Shown here: piece after piece, positions 1-8,086 of the stretch | Layout of the letters: every line of letters starts with the position of its first letter | Position numbering within the stretch: position 1 is the first letter of the stretch | Assembly (NCBI GenBank): GCA_002256935.1 | Contig: NCGL01000021.1 | Location: 1 to 42,725, forward strand | Source: Bdellovibrio sp. 28-41-41 | Lineage (GTDB): Bacteria > Bdellovibrionota > Bdellovibrionia > Bdellovibrionales > Bdellovibrionaceae | Direction: 5' to 3' | DNA length: 42,725 nt | Notes under the pieces: model-generated | Seen by the model: the letters and a program-made list of their open reading frames with translations, nothing else | Database searches by the model: none | Told to the model about the DNA's origin: nothing | Program-made: the position numbers and the translations under genes

Positions 1-170
1 GGAATTGTTTTTCGACTCATAAGTTTCATTGTCAGGCATAGCGCTGAACAACCAAGGCTTAATGCCCCGTATTAGATAATGAGTCAGTCCATAGGCGGGC
101 TAGACTTTCTAATCAAACCTATTTTATTGTTAAAGATAGGCAGGAAAAAACACGTACAAGAGGAAATCAA

Positions 171-965
171 ATGACCAGCTTACCCATCTTCAATCAACTC
201 TGGGAAGACTACACATCTCTTAATCCAGAAGCGCTTAAAATACACCGCCTATTAAGTGATCAACACGAAACGATTTTGAATGATCACGTGGCCTTTCGTA
301 CTTTCAATTTGCCTGGTATGGGTCTAGCCGTTCTGGCGAAACATTTTATTGATTTAGGTTACGTTGAAAAAAATGACTACACTTTCAAAGAAAAAAAACT
401 CTACGCAAAACATTATGAGCACCCTGATTTAGATCAACCTAAAGTTTTCATCAGCGAACTAGAGCTGGATAAAATCACTCCCTTTGTACGATCAACGATT
501 GAAACTCACTTCAAAGATTTCGATTACAGCATTACTGAAAAACCTGACTTTTTATATTCAGGAGCTACATGGAAAAAATCACATAAGACGTACGAGGCTC
601 TCTACAAAGACAGCGAATACGCAGCATGGACATATGCCTATGGCTTTCGCGCGAATCACTTTACTGTGAATGTAAACCGCCTTAAAAAATTCAATGATCT
701 TCCTAAGCTAAACAATTTTATCAAAACAAATGGCTTCCAGCTTAACCAAGCTGGTGGCGAGATCAAAGGCACTCCGGAAGAAATGTTAGAACAAAGTTCT
801 ACAATGGCTAAAGAAGTGGCGATACAATTCGAAGATGGCACTTATAAAGTTCCGGCGTGCTATTATGAATTTGCAAAACGCTATCCAATGGCTGATGGAA
901 AATTATACCAAGGCTTTATCGCGAAATCCGCTGATAAAATTTTTGAAAGTACTAACAAATCTTAG
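171..965 (+). CDS. DUF1338 family / 2-oxoadipate dioxygenase-decarboxylase-like (HglS-like) protein
   Basis: This is a 264-residue member of the DUF1338 (HglS/YdcJ) family, whose characterised member converts 2-oxoadipate to D-2-hydroxyglutarate with a non-haem Fe(II) centre in lysine catabolism. The presumed metal ligands are visible: H39 in NDHVAFRTF, H163 in GFRANHFTVN and E233 in CYYEFAKRY. R43 sits where the family has a substrate-binding arginine. The protein is much shorter than the roughly 450-residue Pseudomonas enzyme and belongs to the compact subgroup, so the exact substrate is uncertain. The ATG at 171 follows an AGAGGAA ribosome site. No other lysine-degradation gene lies nearby. 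It is convergent with the HD-GYP gene. Family assignment is firm; the reaction is inferred. Confidence 0.85.
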   Translation: MTSLPIFNQLWEDYTSLNPEALKIHRLLSDQHETILNDHVAFRTFNLPGMGLAVLAKHFIDLGYVEKNDYTFKEKKLYAKHYEHPDLDQPKVFISELELDKITPFVRSTIETHFKDFDYSITEKPDFLYSGATWKKSHKTYEALYKDSEYAAWTYAYGFRANHFTVNVNRLKKFNDLPKLNNFIKTNGFQLNQAGGEIKGTPEEMLEQSSTMAKEVAIQFEDGTYKVPACYYEFAKRYPMADGKLYQGFIAKSADKIFESTNKS

Positions 966-1013
966 CAGTCTATTTGTTTAACCAGTGTTTAAACGTCTAC
1001 AAGATCGGGCTGC

Positions 1014-1661
1014 CTATGCCGCTCGCTTTAGGTACTCAACGATTGAATTCTCGTCGGTTTCTTTTGTTTGTGCCCAGAACTTGTGCGCATCTAGGAATGT
1101 CTTCACAAGTTGAGAGTCGAACTGAGTGCCTGAACAACGCTTTAGTTCGGCGTACACAACTTCATTAGGCAAACCTTTGCGGTAAGAACGAGTCTGCGAC
1201 ATAGCATCGTACGTATCTACGATAAGGATAATACGAGCCAATAAATTGATTTTATCACTGACTAGACGATCGGGATACCCTTCACCATCTACGCGTTCAT
1301 GATGACCACGAACCGGCGCCAAAAGCTGACGAAAGAACGCCTCTTTTTCGGCTAACGGTTTTAAAATATTTTCTGAAATAATGGGATGATTTCTCATAAT
1401 GTCGATTTCTTTTGGATCTAGCTTGCCAGGTTTAGCAATGATCTCGTTAGAAATTCCGATTTTTCCTAGATCGTGAAACAATCCCGAGTATTCAGCAACG
1501 GCCTGTTCGTATTCATTCAAACCAGCGCTCAGAGCCAGTTTGCGGCTTAAAGCCCCAACACGACAACAGTGTTCATATGTAACTGGATCCACATAGCTAA
1601 GAGTTTGCATCAACGCTAACGCCGTATTATTCGCCCAACCTGGAATATCACCCCATGACAT
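1014..1661 (-). CDS. HD-GYP domain protein, probable cyclic-di-GMP phosphodiesterase
   Basis: The 215-residue protein is almost entirely an HD-GYP domain. The signature residues are intact: H63-D64 in HDLGKIGI, H92 in RNHP, and HHERVDGEGYP at 120-130. These are the metal and substrate residues of enzymes that hydrolyse cyclic di-GMP. There is no receiver, PAS or membrane segment, so it is a stand-alone cytoplasmic phosphodiesterase domain; any sensory input would have to come from a partner. The ATG at 1661 is preceded by AGGGGAG at good spacing, which supports this start. It is divergent from the fatty acid hydroxylase-type gene. Catalytic competence is inferred from intact motifs. Confidence 0.9.
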   Translation of the reverse strand: MSWGDIPGWANNTALALMQTLSYVDPVTYEHCCRVGALSRKLALSAGLNEYEQAVAEYSGLFHDLGKIGISNEIIAKPGKLDPKEIDIMRNHPIISENILKPLAEKEAFFRQLLAPVRGHHERVDGEGYPDRLVSDKINLLARIILIVDTYDAMSQTRSYRKGLPNEVVYAELKRCSGTQFDSQLVKTFLDAHKFWAQTKETDENSIVEYLKRAA

Positions 1662-1850
1662 GAGAATCTCCCCTGCCTACTCTATCGTGATTTTTAAGGC
1701 TTTTCTAAAGGCAGAACTCTAAAAAACTGCCTTAGTCTTGTTTTGAGACGACAGCTTACTGCTTAGCTATGTTATGAATGGGATGAGCCAGACCTAAGGC
1801 GGCCACATCCAGTTAAAGACATCAAGTTTCTATCATGCTAGCTTTTCTTT

Positions 1851-2504
1851 ATGACCTATTTTGTAGGATTTGAAATACTACTTTTGAGTTCACTTACTGT
1901 TGCTAAATTGATTGCCTTTCCGCGTTTGACGATGTCAAGCAAGATTACTTTATTAGAAAGATGGTCGACCAATTTTTCCTTGGAAATCATCAATCGAGTG
2001 ATCGCCATTACCGTGAGTATGCTGCTGATTCAAAATTTAAATTTCAAAAATGCGCCCTCGGAAAATTGGTTCTACTTCTTGTTCTACATTGTGGTTTTAG
2101 ATTTCACTTTTTACTGGCGTCATCGCATTTATCATCGCTGGTTTTGGTTTTTTCATCGCACTCATCATTCTGATTCTGGGTATGATTTCTCGCTGTCGCT
2201 TAGGATTCATCCCATTGAGACCTTGATTCAAATTATTATTTTTGTATCTATTTCTCTACTCATGAATATCAATCGATGGCATATTTTTTTAGCTGTTCAT
2301 ATATTCTCAATACAGGCGCTACTTTCGCACTTAGATTACGCCATACCAAAAACGTCTTTTACCCGTATTCTACGAAACATTTTCGTATTTCCGGACTCCC
2401 ATAAATTTCATCATGATCCAGAAAACCCGGACAATCATTTTGGATTTCTTTTTTCTTTCTGGGATACTTTTTTTGGTACAAATCAAATTAAAAAAATTGA
2501 CTAA
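1851..2504 (+). CDS. Sterol desaturase / fatty acid hydroxylase family membrane protein
   Basis: This 217-residue integral membrane protein has the histidine-box pattern of the di-iron fatty acid hydroxylase superfamily (PF04116): HRIYH at 91-95, HRTHH at 102-106, H160, and HKFHH at 184-188. Hydrophobic segments lie around 5-24, 47-62, 72-88 and 122-155, consistent with a membrane enzyme whose His clusters face the cytoplasm. Family members hydroxylate or desaturate lipid acyl chains, sterols or carotenoids; the substrate here cannot be read from sequence. No clear Shine-Dalgarno precedes the ATG. It precedes a small membrane protein by 42 bp on the same strand, so co-transcription is possible. 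Confidence 0.85.
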   Translation: MTYFVGFEILLLSSLTVAKLIAFPRLTMSSKITLLERWSTNFSLEIINRVIAITVSMLLIQNLNFKNAPSENWFYFLFYIVVLDFTFYWRHRIYHRWFWFFHRTHHSDSGYDFSLSLRIHPIETLIQIIIFVSISLLMNINRWHIFLAVHIFSIQALLSHLDYAIPKTSFTRILRNIFVFPDSHKFHHDPENPDNHFGFLFSFWDTFFGTNQIKKID

Positions 2505-2546
2505 GGTTTCCAATTTGGAAATGCTATTTAAAAAAAGGATTAAACA

Positions 2547-2954
2547 ATGCACTCAGTTAAATATTTTCTAGCCCTAGTGTTGCTTTTTATAGGATACTGT
2601 TTCGCCGATACGACGGATTCTTCTGATATGGCAAAATCAAATGTATCGGACCCTTCTGCAGCCCGTACGTCCAATATGACTGGTGGGTACGATCCAACAA
2701 ATTCTAACTTCGGAATTTCACAAAGAAATCAAATGTTCGCGAAAATCTCTTATGTCGTATCTTTAATACTATGCGCATCTACGCTGATTTTCTTCTTTAT
2801 TGCGCGAATTAACGCCAAGAAGAATTACGTTAAGGCTAAAAAGTTCTTTATTATTGGACTCGTGCTATTTGCACTGGTTATTGCGACGTTTCTATTACCA
2901 AAACTGTTTCTTTCTTTAAATTTCCCTGGAAATTTTGATATGAGAGCCACGTAA
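2547..2954 (+). CDS. Hypothetical small exported/membrane protein
   Basis: I do not recognise this 135-residue protein. Residues 1-20 look like a signal peptide with likely cleavage after CFA, followed by a Ser/Thr/Asn-rich polar stretch (about 21-62). Two hydrophobic segments follow at about 67-86 and 100-118, separated by a Lys-rich loop (NAKKNYVKAKKF). This gives a periplasmic N-terminus and a two-helix membrane anchor. AGGA lies upstream of the ATG. It sits 42 bp behind the fatty acid hydroxylase-type gene and may be co-expressed with it. A hairpin lies directly after the stop codon. No function is proposed. Confidence 0.7.
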   Translation: MHSVKYFLALVLLFIGYCFADTTDSSDMAKSNVSDPSAARTSNMTGGYDPTNSNFGISQRNQMFAKISYVVSLILCASTLIFFFIARINAKKNYVKAKKFFIIGLVLFALVIATFLLPKLFLSLNFPGNFDMRAT

Positions 2955-2979
2955 TCCAAACTTTAGATTAGTTTGGATT
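2953..2979. terminator. Hairpin between convergent genes
   Basis: AATCCAAAC (2953-2961) and GTTTGGATT (2971-2979) form a perfect 9-bp stem with a 9-nt loop in the 13-bp gap between two convergent genes, extending into the minus-strand gene's last codons. There is no strong T-run, so a bidirectional transcription end is plausible but unproven. Confidence 0.4.
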
Positions 2980-3477
2980 GTGCCAGATAGAACGATCTTT
3001 TACGATGTGGTGACCTTTTAACTCAACCGGTGTTCCTTTGCCGCTCCAAGTTTGTGTTTGGTAGCCAGCGATTTTTACTTTTTGTGAAACTAAATCCACA
3101 TCGATTAAACCATTAAAGCCCGCTTTCACGGCCTGAAATGCTAGACGAAGCAAAGTTTCATCGTGATCTTGGCAACCCGAAACTCTAATCGGTTTTTGAA
3201 TCCGTTTTATCAGGCGGGTTTCTTTACTTTGATTAGATAAATAAACATTAATGTTTTTCGCTTTTTCCATAGTGGCTTGGTAATCATCCCACTTATCAGA
3301 AACGTGCAAATTAAAACACGGAGGACAGTACACTTCATGCTTCAATTCAGGAGCTACTTCCGTCAAAAAAGAAAAATTATCTTCTGGCAGAATGTGAGCA
3401 CAGTACTTACATACATCGCTCTCGCAGCAACCACATTTCAATAACGCTTTCGTACCTTGGCAACTAATACAACCCAT
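2968..3477 (-). CDS. Hypothetical Cys-rich putative zinc-binding protein
   Basis: The first 30 residues are dense in cysteine pairs (CISC, CGCC, CKYC spacing) and a fourth CxxC (CPPC) follows near residue 50. This suggests one or two structural zinc sites of treble-clef or zinc-ribbon type. The C-terminal half has an alternating alpha/beta pattern (LAFQAVKAGFNGLIDVDLV) faintly like the YbjQ/DUF74 fold, but I would not assign it. I chose the ATG at 3477, preceded by CAGGG, over the upstream GTG at 3495 because the Cys cluster then begins at residue 3. It is convergent with the small membrane protein. The 742 bp upstream are gene-free and hold hairpins and structured element copy 1. Confidence 0.65.
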   Translation of the reverse strand: MGCISCQGTKALLKCGCCESDVCKYCAHILPEDNFSFLTEVAPELKHEVYCPPCFNLHVSDKWDDYQATMEKAKNINVYLSNQSKETRLIKRIQKPIRVSGCQDHDETLLRLAFQAVKAGFNGLIDVDLVSQKVKIAGYQTQTWSGKGTPVELKGHHIVKDRSIWHNPN

Positions 3478-3675
3478 AGACCCTGCGTCTAGCACATTTA
3501 ACTCAGCAATTCGACTTTAAATTTCCCGTGTGAAATTAATCAATGAATCCAAACCCATCAAAACGAATATATGTGAATTGAAGGCTATGGGGCCGAGCCA
3601 CGCCGTGAAATTGGACGAAATCTCTGTTTTTAGGTATAGGGTAGCAATGATTCCTCGATCGGTTTTACGATTCAT

Positions 3676-3732
3676 TGGTAAGTTTATGTGTGCACCCTAG
3701 GCACAACATTTTTAAAACCAATAAACTTGCCA
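3676..3732. other. Nested hairpin in gene-free region
   Basis: TGGTAAGTTTAT (3676-3687) pairs with ATAAACTTGCCA (3721-3732), 12 bp with a single T-G wobble. Inside the loop TGTGC (3689-3693) pairs with GCACA (3701-3705). No ORF of note covers it. It could be part of a small RNA or of a 5' leader of the minus-strand Cys-rich gene. A smaller hairpin, ACTTCAC/GTGAAGT, lies at 3861-3880. Confidence 0.4.
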
Positions 3733-3934
3733 TTCAGCTTCGTTCGCACCAATTGGCTTAGATCACTTGTTTGCTTTACCAGGAACGACGAATGTATCAC
3801 CGCTGGTAATTTCTAAAATTTCGACTTGGATTAATAGTTTTTAGAAAATGTTAGGCACATACTTCACCAGAAAGTGAAGTGAGCAGGAAAATCCTTACGA
3901 GACTTAAAACAAGGCACCCAACGTCGCGCAAAAT

Positions 3935-4210
3935 AAAAAAACCGGCAATGGTGTGGGTATTTTTTGGGAATGAAGAATCGTCTTCTTTCTGAAGCGGCAA
4001 TTCAAGCTCGGTCTTTCTTTTGAGGGTTATCTTTTTAAAGACATGAAAAAAACGAGTTCCGCAGCCGGCGCGAAGCGCACGGCGAGGACTGCCGAGGCTT
4101 TTTTTATGTCTTTAAAAAGATAACCCTCAAAAGGAAGATCCCCGAACTAGCCCCAAACCAATAGCGAAGGAAAGAAGACGATTCTTCATTCCCAAAAAAT
4201 CGGGGGTTTT
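3935..4210 (+). repeat. Structured palindromic element, copy 1 (possible ncRNA)
   Basis: A long two-part hairpin occupies most of a 742-bp gene-free stretch. The outer arms 3959-3989 and 4170-4200 are a perfect 31-bp inverted repeat. The inner arms 4010-4044 and 4106-4140 are 35 bp whose only two mismatches are G-T wobbles. The asymmetric internal loop carries CAAGCTCGG on the left and CCCCGAACT on the right, shared with the other copies. The 61-nt apex includes GCGC-GAA-GCGC. Upstream lies a GGTGTGGGTA motif shared with copies 2 and 3, and AAAACC (3938-3943) can pair with GGTTTT (4205-4210) to close the structure. No protein is encoded. The strand given is the one on which wobble pairs occur. 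Confidence 0.8.
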
Positions 4211-4219
4211 CAAACAGAA

Positions 4220-4747
4220 TTAAGCCGCAGCCCCACAACATTTCTTAAACTTCTTCCCACTACCACAAGTACAAGGATCATTCCGCCCAATCTTAGGCTC
4301 CGCCCGAACCACAGTCTCGATCTTAGCATGATGATGGTGCCCTTCACCTTCACGATGAGTATGCGCCTCACCACCAACAAAAGCCCAATGCCCGTGCTCA
4401 TCTTTACGAAATTCAGAAATTTCGTGATGCTCTAAAGTCTCTTTTTTATCACTGTAAGTAGCGGTAAATTCAACTTTACCTTTTTTATCGTTCGGTCCAC
4501 CTTCTGCTGATTCGATTTTCAAGCCCAACCATTTCGATTGTTGCGCCCACTTTTTAGTGCTGGCCATATCGAAATCATGGCGTGATTCAGGCGCTAATGT
4601 ATCGTGAATATACTGAATTTCACCTTTCACATACGCAGAGTAACGTGATCTCATTAATTGTTCGGCGGTTTCAGGAAATGCTGTACCTTTGATAAACGGT
4701 TCGCAGCAGGTCTCAAACGATTTTGAATTTCCACATGGGCAATTCAT
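4220..4747 (-). CDS. YchJ/UPF0225 family protein with two SEC-C motifs
   Basis: This 175-residue protein matches the YchJ (UPF0225) layout: an N-terminal SEC-C motif ([13 protein letters not shown]) of the type that binds zinc in SecA, a central NTF2-like domain with the typical [10 protein letters not shown] segment, and a second SEC-C motif at the C-terminus ([13 protein letters not shown]). A His-rich insert ([12 protein letters not shown]) precedes the last motif and may bind metal. Function in the family is poorly known. I start at the ATG at 4747, with AAGGAG five bases upstream, rather than the GTG two codons earlier. The ribosome site touches the stop codon of the FAN1-like gene, so the two are probably co-translated. 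Confidence 0.85.
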   Translation of the reverse strand: MNCPCGNSKSFETCCEPFIKGTAFPETAEQLMRSRYSAYVKGEIQYIHDTLAPESRHDFDMASTKKWAQQSKWLGLKIESAEGGPNDKKGKVEFTATYSDKKETLEHHEISEFRKDEHGHWAFVGGEAHTHREGEGHHHHAKIETVVRAEPKIGRNDPCTCGSGKKFKKCCGAAA

Positions 4748-4756
4748 ATTCACTCC

Positions 4757-6922
4757 TTAGGTTTCTTGTTCAGCTACAGGCTCTTCCTGTTTTCGTGGAT
4801 TAGGCTCTTTGTAGCCGGTCATTAAAAATAAAAGTTCCGCTGACGCTTGAGCATCACACAGAGCGCGATGATGTTGAGTCAGCGAAATTTGAAAATGGTT
4901 CGTTAAGTTCTTTAACCCGTAGGATTTTATCCCTGGAAAACTTTTTTTCATACCGATGCACGTACATAAATGCGTACGCGAATAGTCTTGTTCTATTCTT
5001 AAGAATTCTTTTTGGATAAATCCGTAATCAAATTTCACATTGTGAGCCACAAAGATAGCGCCGTCTGTGAATTGATTGAATCGTTCTGCGACCTCTGAGA
5101 ATTTAGGAGCATCTGCAACCATCTGGTCCGTAATGCCTGTCAATTTCTGGATAAACGAAGGAATTGGTCTTTCAGGATTTACTAGAGTTTGAAACTCATC
5201 TATAATTTTTCCGCCCTGAACTTTTACAGCCCCAATTTCAGTGATTCGATGAGAGTGCGGAGCTCCACCCGTCGTTTCTAAATCGACTACGACATAGACT
5301 TGATTGGGATCCGATTGCCATTTAACTCGTAAGACTTCGACATCAAATCCCGCTTCACGCAGCAGCCGTGCTTTTGATAGCTGGTTATATTTAAGTGAAT
5401 CGCCGTCGGCTTTGACTTCGATGAAACTAATCTCGCCATTTTTCTCAAGCATCAAATCAGGATAACCGCTGTGGTACACATCAAACCGACGAGCCATCGT
5501 TCGCAAGATATGAGCGACATTCTTATTTCTGGTCTTTCTCACGAAGTCGAGCACCATTGGCGCTAGGCTTGTAGTCCATTGGAACAAATCGTTCATCTTG
5601 CCGTAATGCTCGGTCACCGTTTTTAATATGATAAACTCGATCGCGTTGTAGTCGTTCATTTGAACTAATTTTGATTCTAGTAACACTTCATTGCGATTGT
5701 AGAAGACGGGTCCCGCAAGATCCGCGGGCTTACGATCAAAAGGATTAAATAATTTAGCCACCGGGCTAGCAAAAAGCTCTTCCCAGAATATCAAGCCAAA
5801 CAATCCGACCCAAAGATAATTTTCTACGAACTGTCCGGTGTAACCCTGTTTTTGATACAAGTCGATCACACCTTGTTCTGGTTTTTTCAAATACACATCA
5901 CTCAATGTGACTTGTTTTGAGCTTTTCAAAATATCAGTCAATGAGCCTGTTCTTTTTTTTCCGAATTTGCGAGCAAAGAAGTCTTCCGCAAATAAAAGTT
6001 CTTCATCGCAATGAGGATCTTCCAAAATAGCTTCTAGAACGGCCCGTGATTGTTCCACTTGTTCCCATTTATAGAACAAACGCGCTTGGCGTTCACGAGC
6101 TGGGTGGCTGCCACACTCTTTCAATGCGGCAAGAGTGATGTCTTGATTAACGTCTTCGAACTTGATCGCGATGCCCAATAACCATTGGTCTTTGATTGGA
6201 TCCGTAGCCACTGAACGACTGAATTCTAATTTTTCTAGAATTTCTGCTTCTGATTGAACATCACTTAATCGTTCAATTTCTGAATAGAAGAAATAGTCCT
6301 GTTTAGCTGCAGTCAATTCAATATAGCGAGCTTTAAAGTCAGTCTTCAACGAATGGGCTTGGCGAATGCCAAGATCACGCAGAGTGTATAGCGTTAAATT
6401 TCGCTGAATTTTTCCAAAATATAAAAATAATAAATAATCTAGCTCTTCAAATCTACGCTGGACAAACAACTCGTCGTACAACTCTAAATTAGTCAGCAGT
6501 AGCTGATCTAGACTACCTTGTGCTTTGATAACTAAGTCAGCTCTAGATTCTGACGATGCTACACGGATACCTGACTTTTTTAACCATTTAGCTAAATCCG
6601 TTTTTGTTAAAAACTCAGTTAGCATTAACTTGTCGGTTTCGTTGACTCGCGAAAGAAACTTCGCATTTTCTAATTCTTTTAATGATCCTAAGGGATCGTT
6701 AATCTCTGGGTACTTGGTGAACGATATATTGTTAAACACCAAGCCTTTGCGATTAATCATACGCACGTAGGCACATTGAGCATCTTCCGATAAGGCATGA
6801 AATGACTTTAAAAAATCGACGTGTGCCGGCTCAAATACCGATTGGTAGTGAGCTTCCAGGTGCTGAATCAGCTCAAAGAAGTGGGACAGGTAGTATTTGT
6901 CAGGCAGTACGATCACAGACAT
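4757..6922 (-). CDS. FAN1-like VRR-NUC nuclease fused to a DEDDh (DnaQ-type) 3'-5' exonuclease
   Basis: The 721-residue product begins like bacterial FAN1 (LPDKYYLSHFFELI, the Fan1 winged-helix region), continues with a helical TPR-like region, and reaches a VRR-NUC domain at about 485-541 with PDLML and IEVK, the catalytic D and ExK of this PD-(D/E)XK family. FAN1 enzymes cut branched and cross-linked DNA. Unusually, a complete DEDDh exonuclease follows at about 542-721: VDLETTG (D and E), AHNVKFDYGF (D) and HRALCDAQ (H and D). Both active sites look intact. The frame stays open to 6994, but the terminator of the upstream gene covers that ATG, and FAN1 homology starts at the ATG at 6922. A role in interstrand crosslink or branched-DNA repair is inferred. 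Confidence 0.85.
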   Translation of the reverse strand: MSVIVLPDKYYLSHFFELIQHLEAHYQSVFEPAHVDFLKSFHALSEDAQCAYVRMINRKGLVFNNISFTKYPEINDPLGSLKELENAKFLSRVNETDKLMLTEFLTKTDLAKWLKKSGIRVASSESRADLVIKAQGSLDQLLLTNLELYDELFVQRRFEELDYLLFLYFGKIQRNLTLYTLRDLGIRQAHSLKTDFKARYIELTAAKQDYFFYSEIERLSDVQSEAEILEKLEFSRSVATDPIKDQWLLGIAIKFEDVNQDITLAALKECGSHPARERQARLFYKWEQVEQSRAVLEAILEDPHCDEELLFAEDFFARKFGKKRTGSLTDILKSSKQVTLSDVYLKKPEQGVIDLYQKQGYTGQFVENYLWVGLFGLIFWEELFASPVAKLFNPFDRKPADLAGPVFYNRNEVLLESKLVQMNDYNAIEFIILKTVTEHYGKMNDLFQWTTSLAPMVLDFVRKTRNKNVAHILRTMARRFDVYHSGYPDLMLEKNGEISFIEVKADGDSLKYNQLSKARLLREAGFDVEVLRVKWQSDPNQVYVVVDLETTGGAPHSHRITEIGAVKVQGGKIIDEFQTLVNPERPIPSFIQKLTGITDQMVADAPKFSEVAERFNQFTDGAIFVAHNVKFDYGFIQKEFLRIEQDYSRTHLCTCIGMKKSFPGIKSYGLKNLTNHFQISLTQHHRALCDAQASAELLFLMTGYKEPNPRKQEEPVAEQET

Positions 6923-6981
6923 GGAGGCCCATAGTAAAGCGCACGACGCGAATAGGCAAGAAAGGATACGACACCAAAAGC

Positions 6982-7009
6982 AAAAAGCCCGCATTTCTGC
7001 AGGCTTTTT
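6982..7009 (-). terminator. Rho-independent terminator of the lipoprotein gene
   Basis: AAAAAGCC and GGCTTTTT flank a further TGCA-GAAA-TGCG stem-loop, and a T-run ends the stem on the minus strand. It lies 60 bp after the lipoprotein stop codon and covers the longest possible ATG of the downstream FAN1-like gene, which is therefore probably not the real start. Confidence 0.8.
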
Positions 7010-7039
7010 GTGGTTTTAAACTGTTTAGAGGGTATTAAT

Positions 7040-7071
7040 TACCAGCTACAGTAACACGTGGTTAGCTGGTA
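7040..7071 (-). other. Hairpin just after the lipoprotein stop codon
   Basis: TACCAGCTA (7040-7048) and TAGCTGGTA (7063-7071) form a perfect 9-bp stem immediately behind the stop codon, and TTACCAGCTAAC occurs again over the stop codon itself (7073-7084). It has no T-run and precedes the true terminator; a 3' protective hairpin is possible. Confidence 0.45.
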
Positions 7072-7072
7072 G

Positions 7073-7990
7073 TTACCAGCTAACAGAATCTACATCGTAA
7101 CCCCATTGAGTAAGGGCTTTTTTATACATGCCTTTGATGAATTGTTGAGCTTGGTGAGGTTTTAAACCTAGAGCCGAAGCTGAACGATTTGTTAACTCTC
7201 TCATAGAAGATTTATCACCTTCACGTAGTTTGTTAACAGCAGCTAATGCATCCGAAAAAGGAACGCCAAACGCACCTTTGAAAGTTACGTCGATGTCTTT
7301 GGTAGTTACTTTACCGCGAGTCGCAGTCGTCACCGCAAAGTTGTTCAAAACGCTAGCAACAGCTGTTGCTTGAGCTTTTTTGAAACCGTATTCTTTCATT
7401 AATTTGGCAGCACCTTTAGCTACTAAAATTTTGTTAGCATCAGAGTTTAATGCCGCAAAATTAGTATCAGTTGCTCTAGACGCATTCTTATTATTGATGG
7501 CTTGACCGAAATTGCTTTCGATTAAGTTCGCAGAGTAAAGAACTCCGTTTTTACCTAACCAGTAAGCACCGTTACGGATATCTTCCCAAAATAAACCAGA
7601 AGAACCCACACCGATTTGGTAGCCACCAACGTACCCAGCGAATTCGCTTACGTCAGCATAACGCTGAAAGGCCATGTTTTGGTCGTAAACAACAGCATCA
7701 CCATATTGGTCGAATTCTACAAACCACATATCATCAGAGCCGTAGCCGTAACGATCGTAGTGAGTATCACGACTAACTGTGATACGCGCGCCAGTTTTTG
7801 CATCAAATGTGCAACCTGGAGTTGGTTCAGATGTTTTACAGATATCACCGTAAACAGTCTCGAACGGATAATAAAGAACATTTGTTGAACCGCCGCCACC
7901 GCCGCCGCCGCAACCGAAAAAGCCTAGTGCCAAGGCACTCACTAAAGAAACTTGTAAAGCACCCTTTAGTTTAGAGGTCATAGAAAACAT
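7073..7990 (-). CDS. Hypothetical lipoprotein with polyglycine linker
   Basis: The product starts with a lipoprotein signal peptide ending in a lipobox, ALGFFGC. The lipidated Cys is followed by seven glycines encoded by GGN triplets, a flexible linker typical of outer-membrane lipoproteins in this group. The mature domain of about 270 residues is not recognised. Its middle part is rich in Tyr, Trp and Gly, its C-terminal third is helical, and two cysteines near the N-terminus (DICK and PGCTF) could form a disulphide. I chose the ATG at 7990, with CGGGGG four bases upstream, over the one at 8038, which has no ribosome site. It lies 96 bp behind the large subtilisin-like protease gene on the same strand and ends at a hairpin plus terminator. 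Confidence 0.75.
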   Translation of the reverse strand: MFSMTSKLKGALQVSLVSALALGFFGCGGGGGGGSTNVLYYPFETVYGDICKTSEPTPGCTFDAKTGARITVSRDTHYDRYGYGSDDMWFVEFDQYGDAVVYDQNMAFQRYADVSEFAGYVGGYQIGVGSSGLFWEDIRNGAYWLGKNGVLYSANLIESNFGQAINNKNASRATDTNFAALNSDANKILVAKGAAKLMKEYGFKKAQATAVASVLNNFAVTTATRGKVTTKDIDVTFKGAFGVPFSDALAAVNKLREGDKSSMRELTNRSASALGLKPHQAQQFIKGMYKKALTQWGYDVDSVSW

Positions 7991-8086
7991 TTTTCCCCCG
8001 TTTCTATAATTGTTTGTGTTAAATTGTTTTAGTTTCATTTTTTAAACGCATGTTGGTTCATGCGTTTGTTTCTTAAAATTTAATTT

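Noticed and set aside
1..39. Possible minus-strand gene start near the window edge (frames beginning at 39 or 29)
   Set aside because: Only about ten codons are visible, there is no ribosome site, and two frames are equally open.
14..85. GACTCAT/ATGAGTC inverted repeat upstream of the first gene
   Set aside because: Seven bases with a 58-nt loop is weak and could be chance.
3959..4200. CRISPR or integron attC interpretation of the structured elements
   Set aside because: There are no regularly spaced direct repeats, cas genes, integrase or gene cassettes, and the arms are much longer than attC arms.
6923..6994. 24-codon N-terminal extension of the FAN1-like gene that looks like a signal peptide
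   Set aside because: Its ATG is inside a terminator and FAN1 homology begins at the next ATG.
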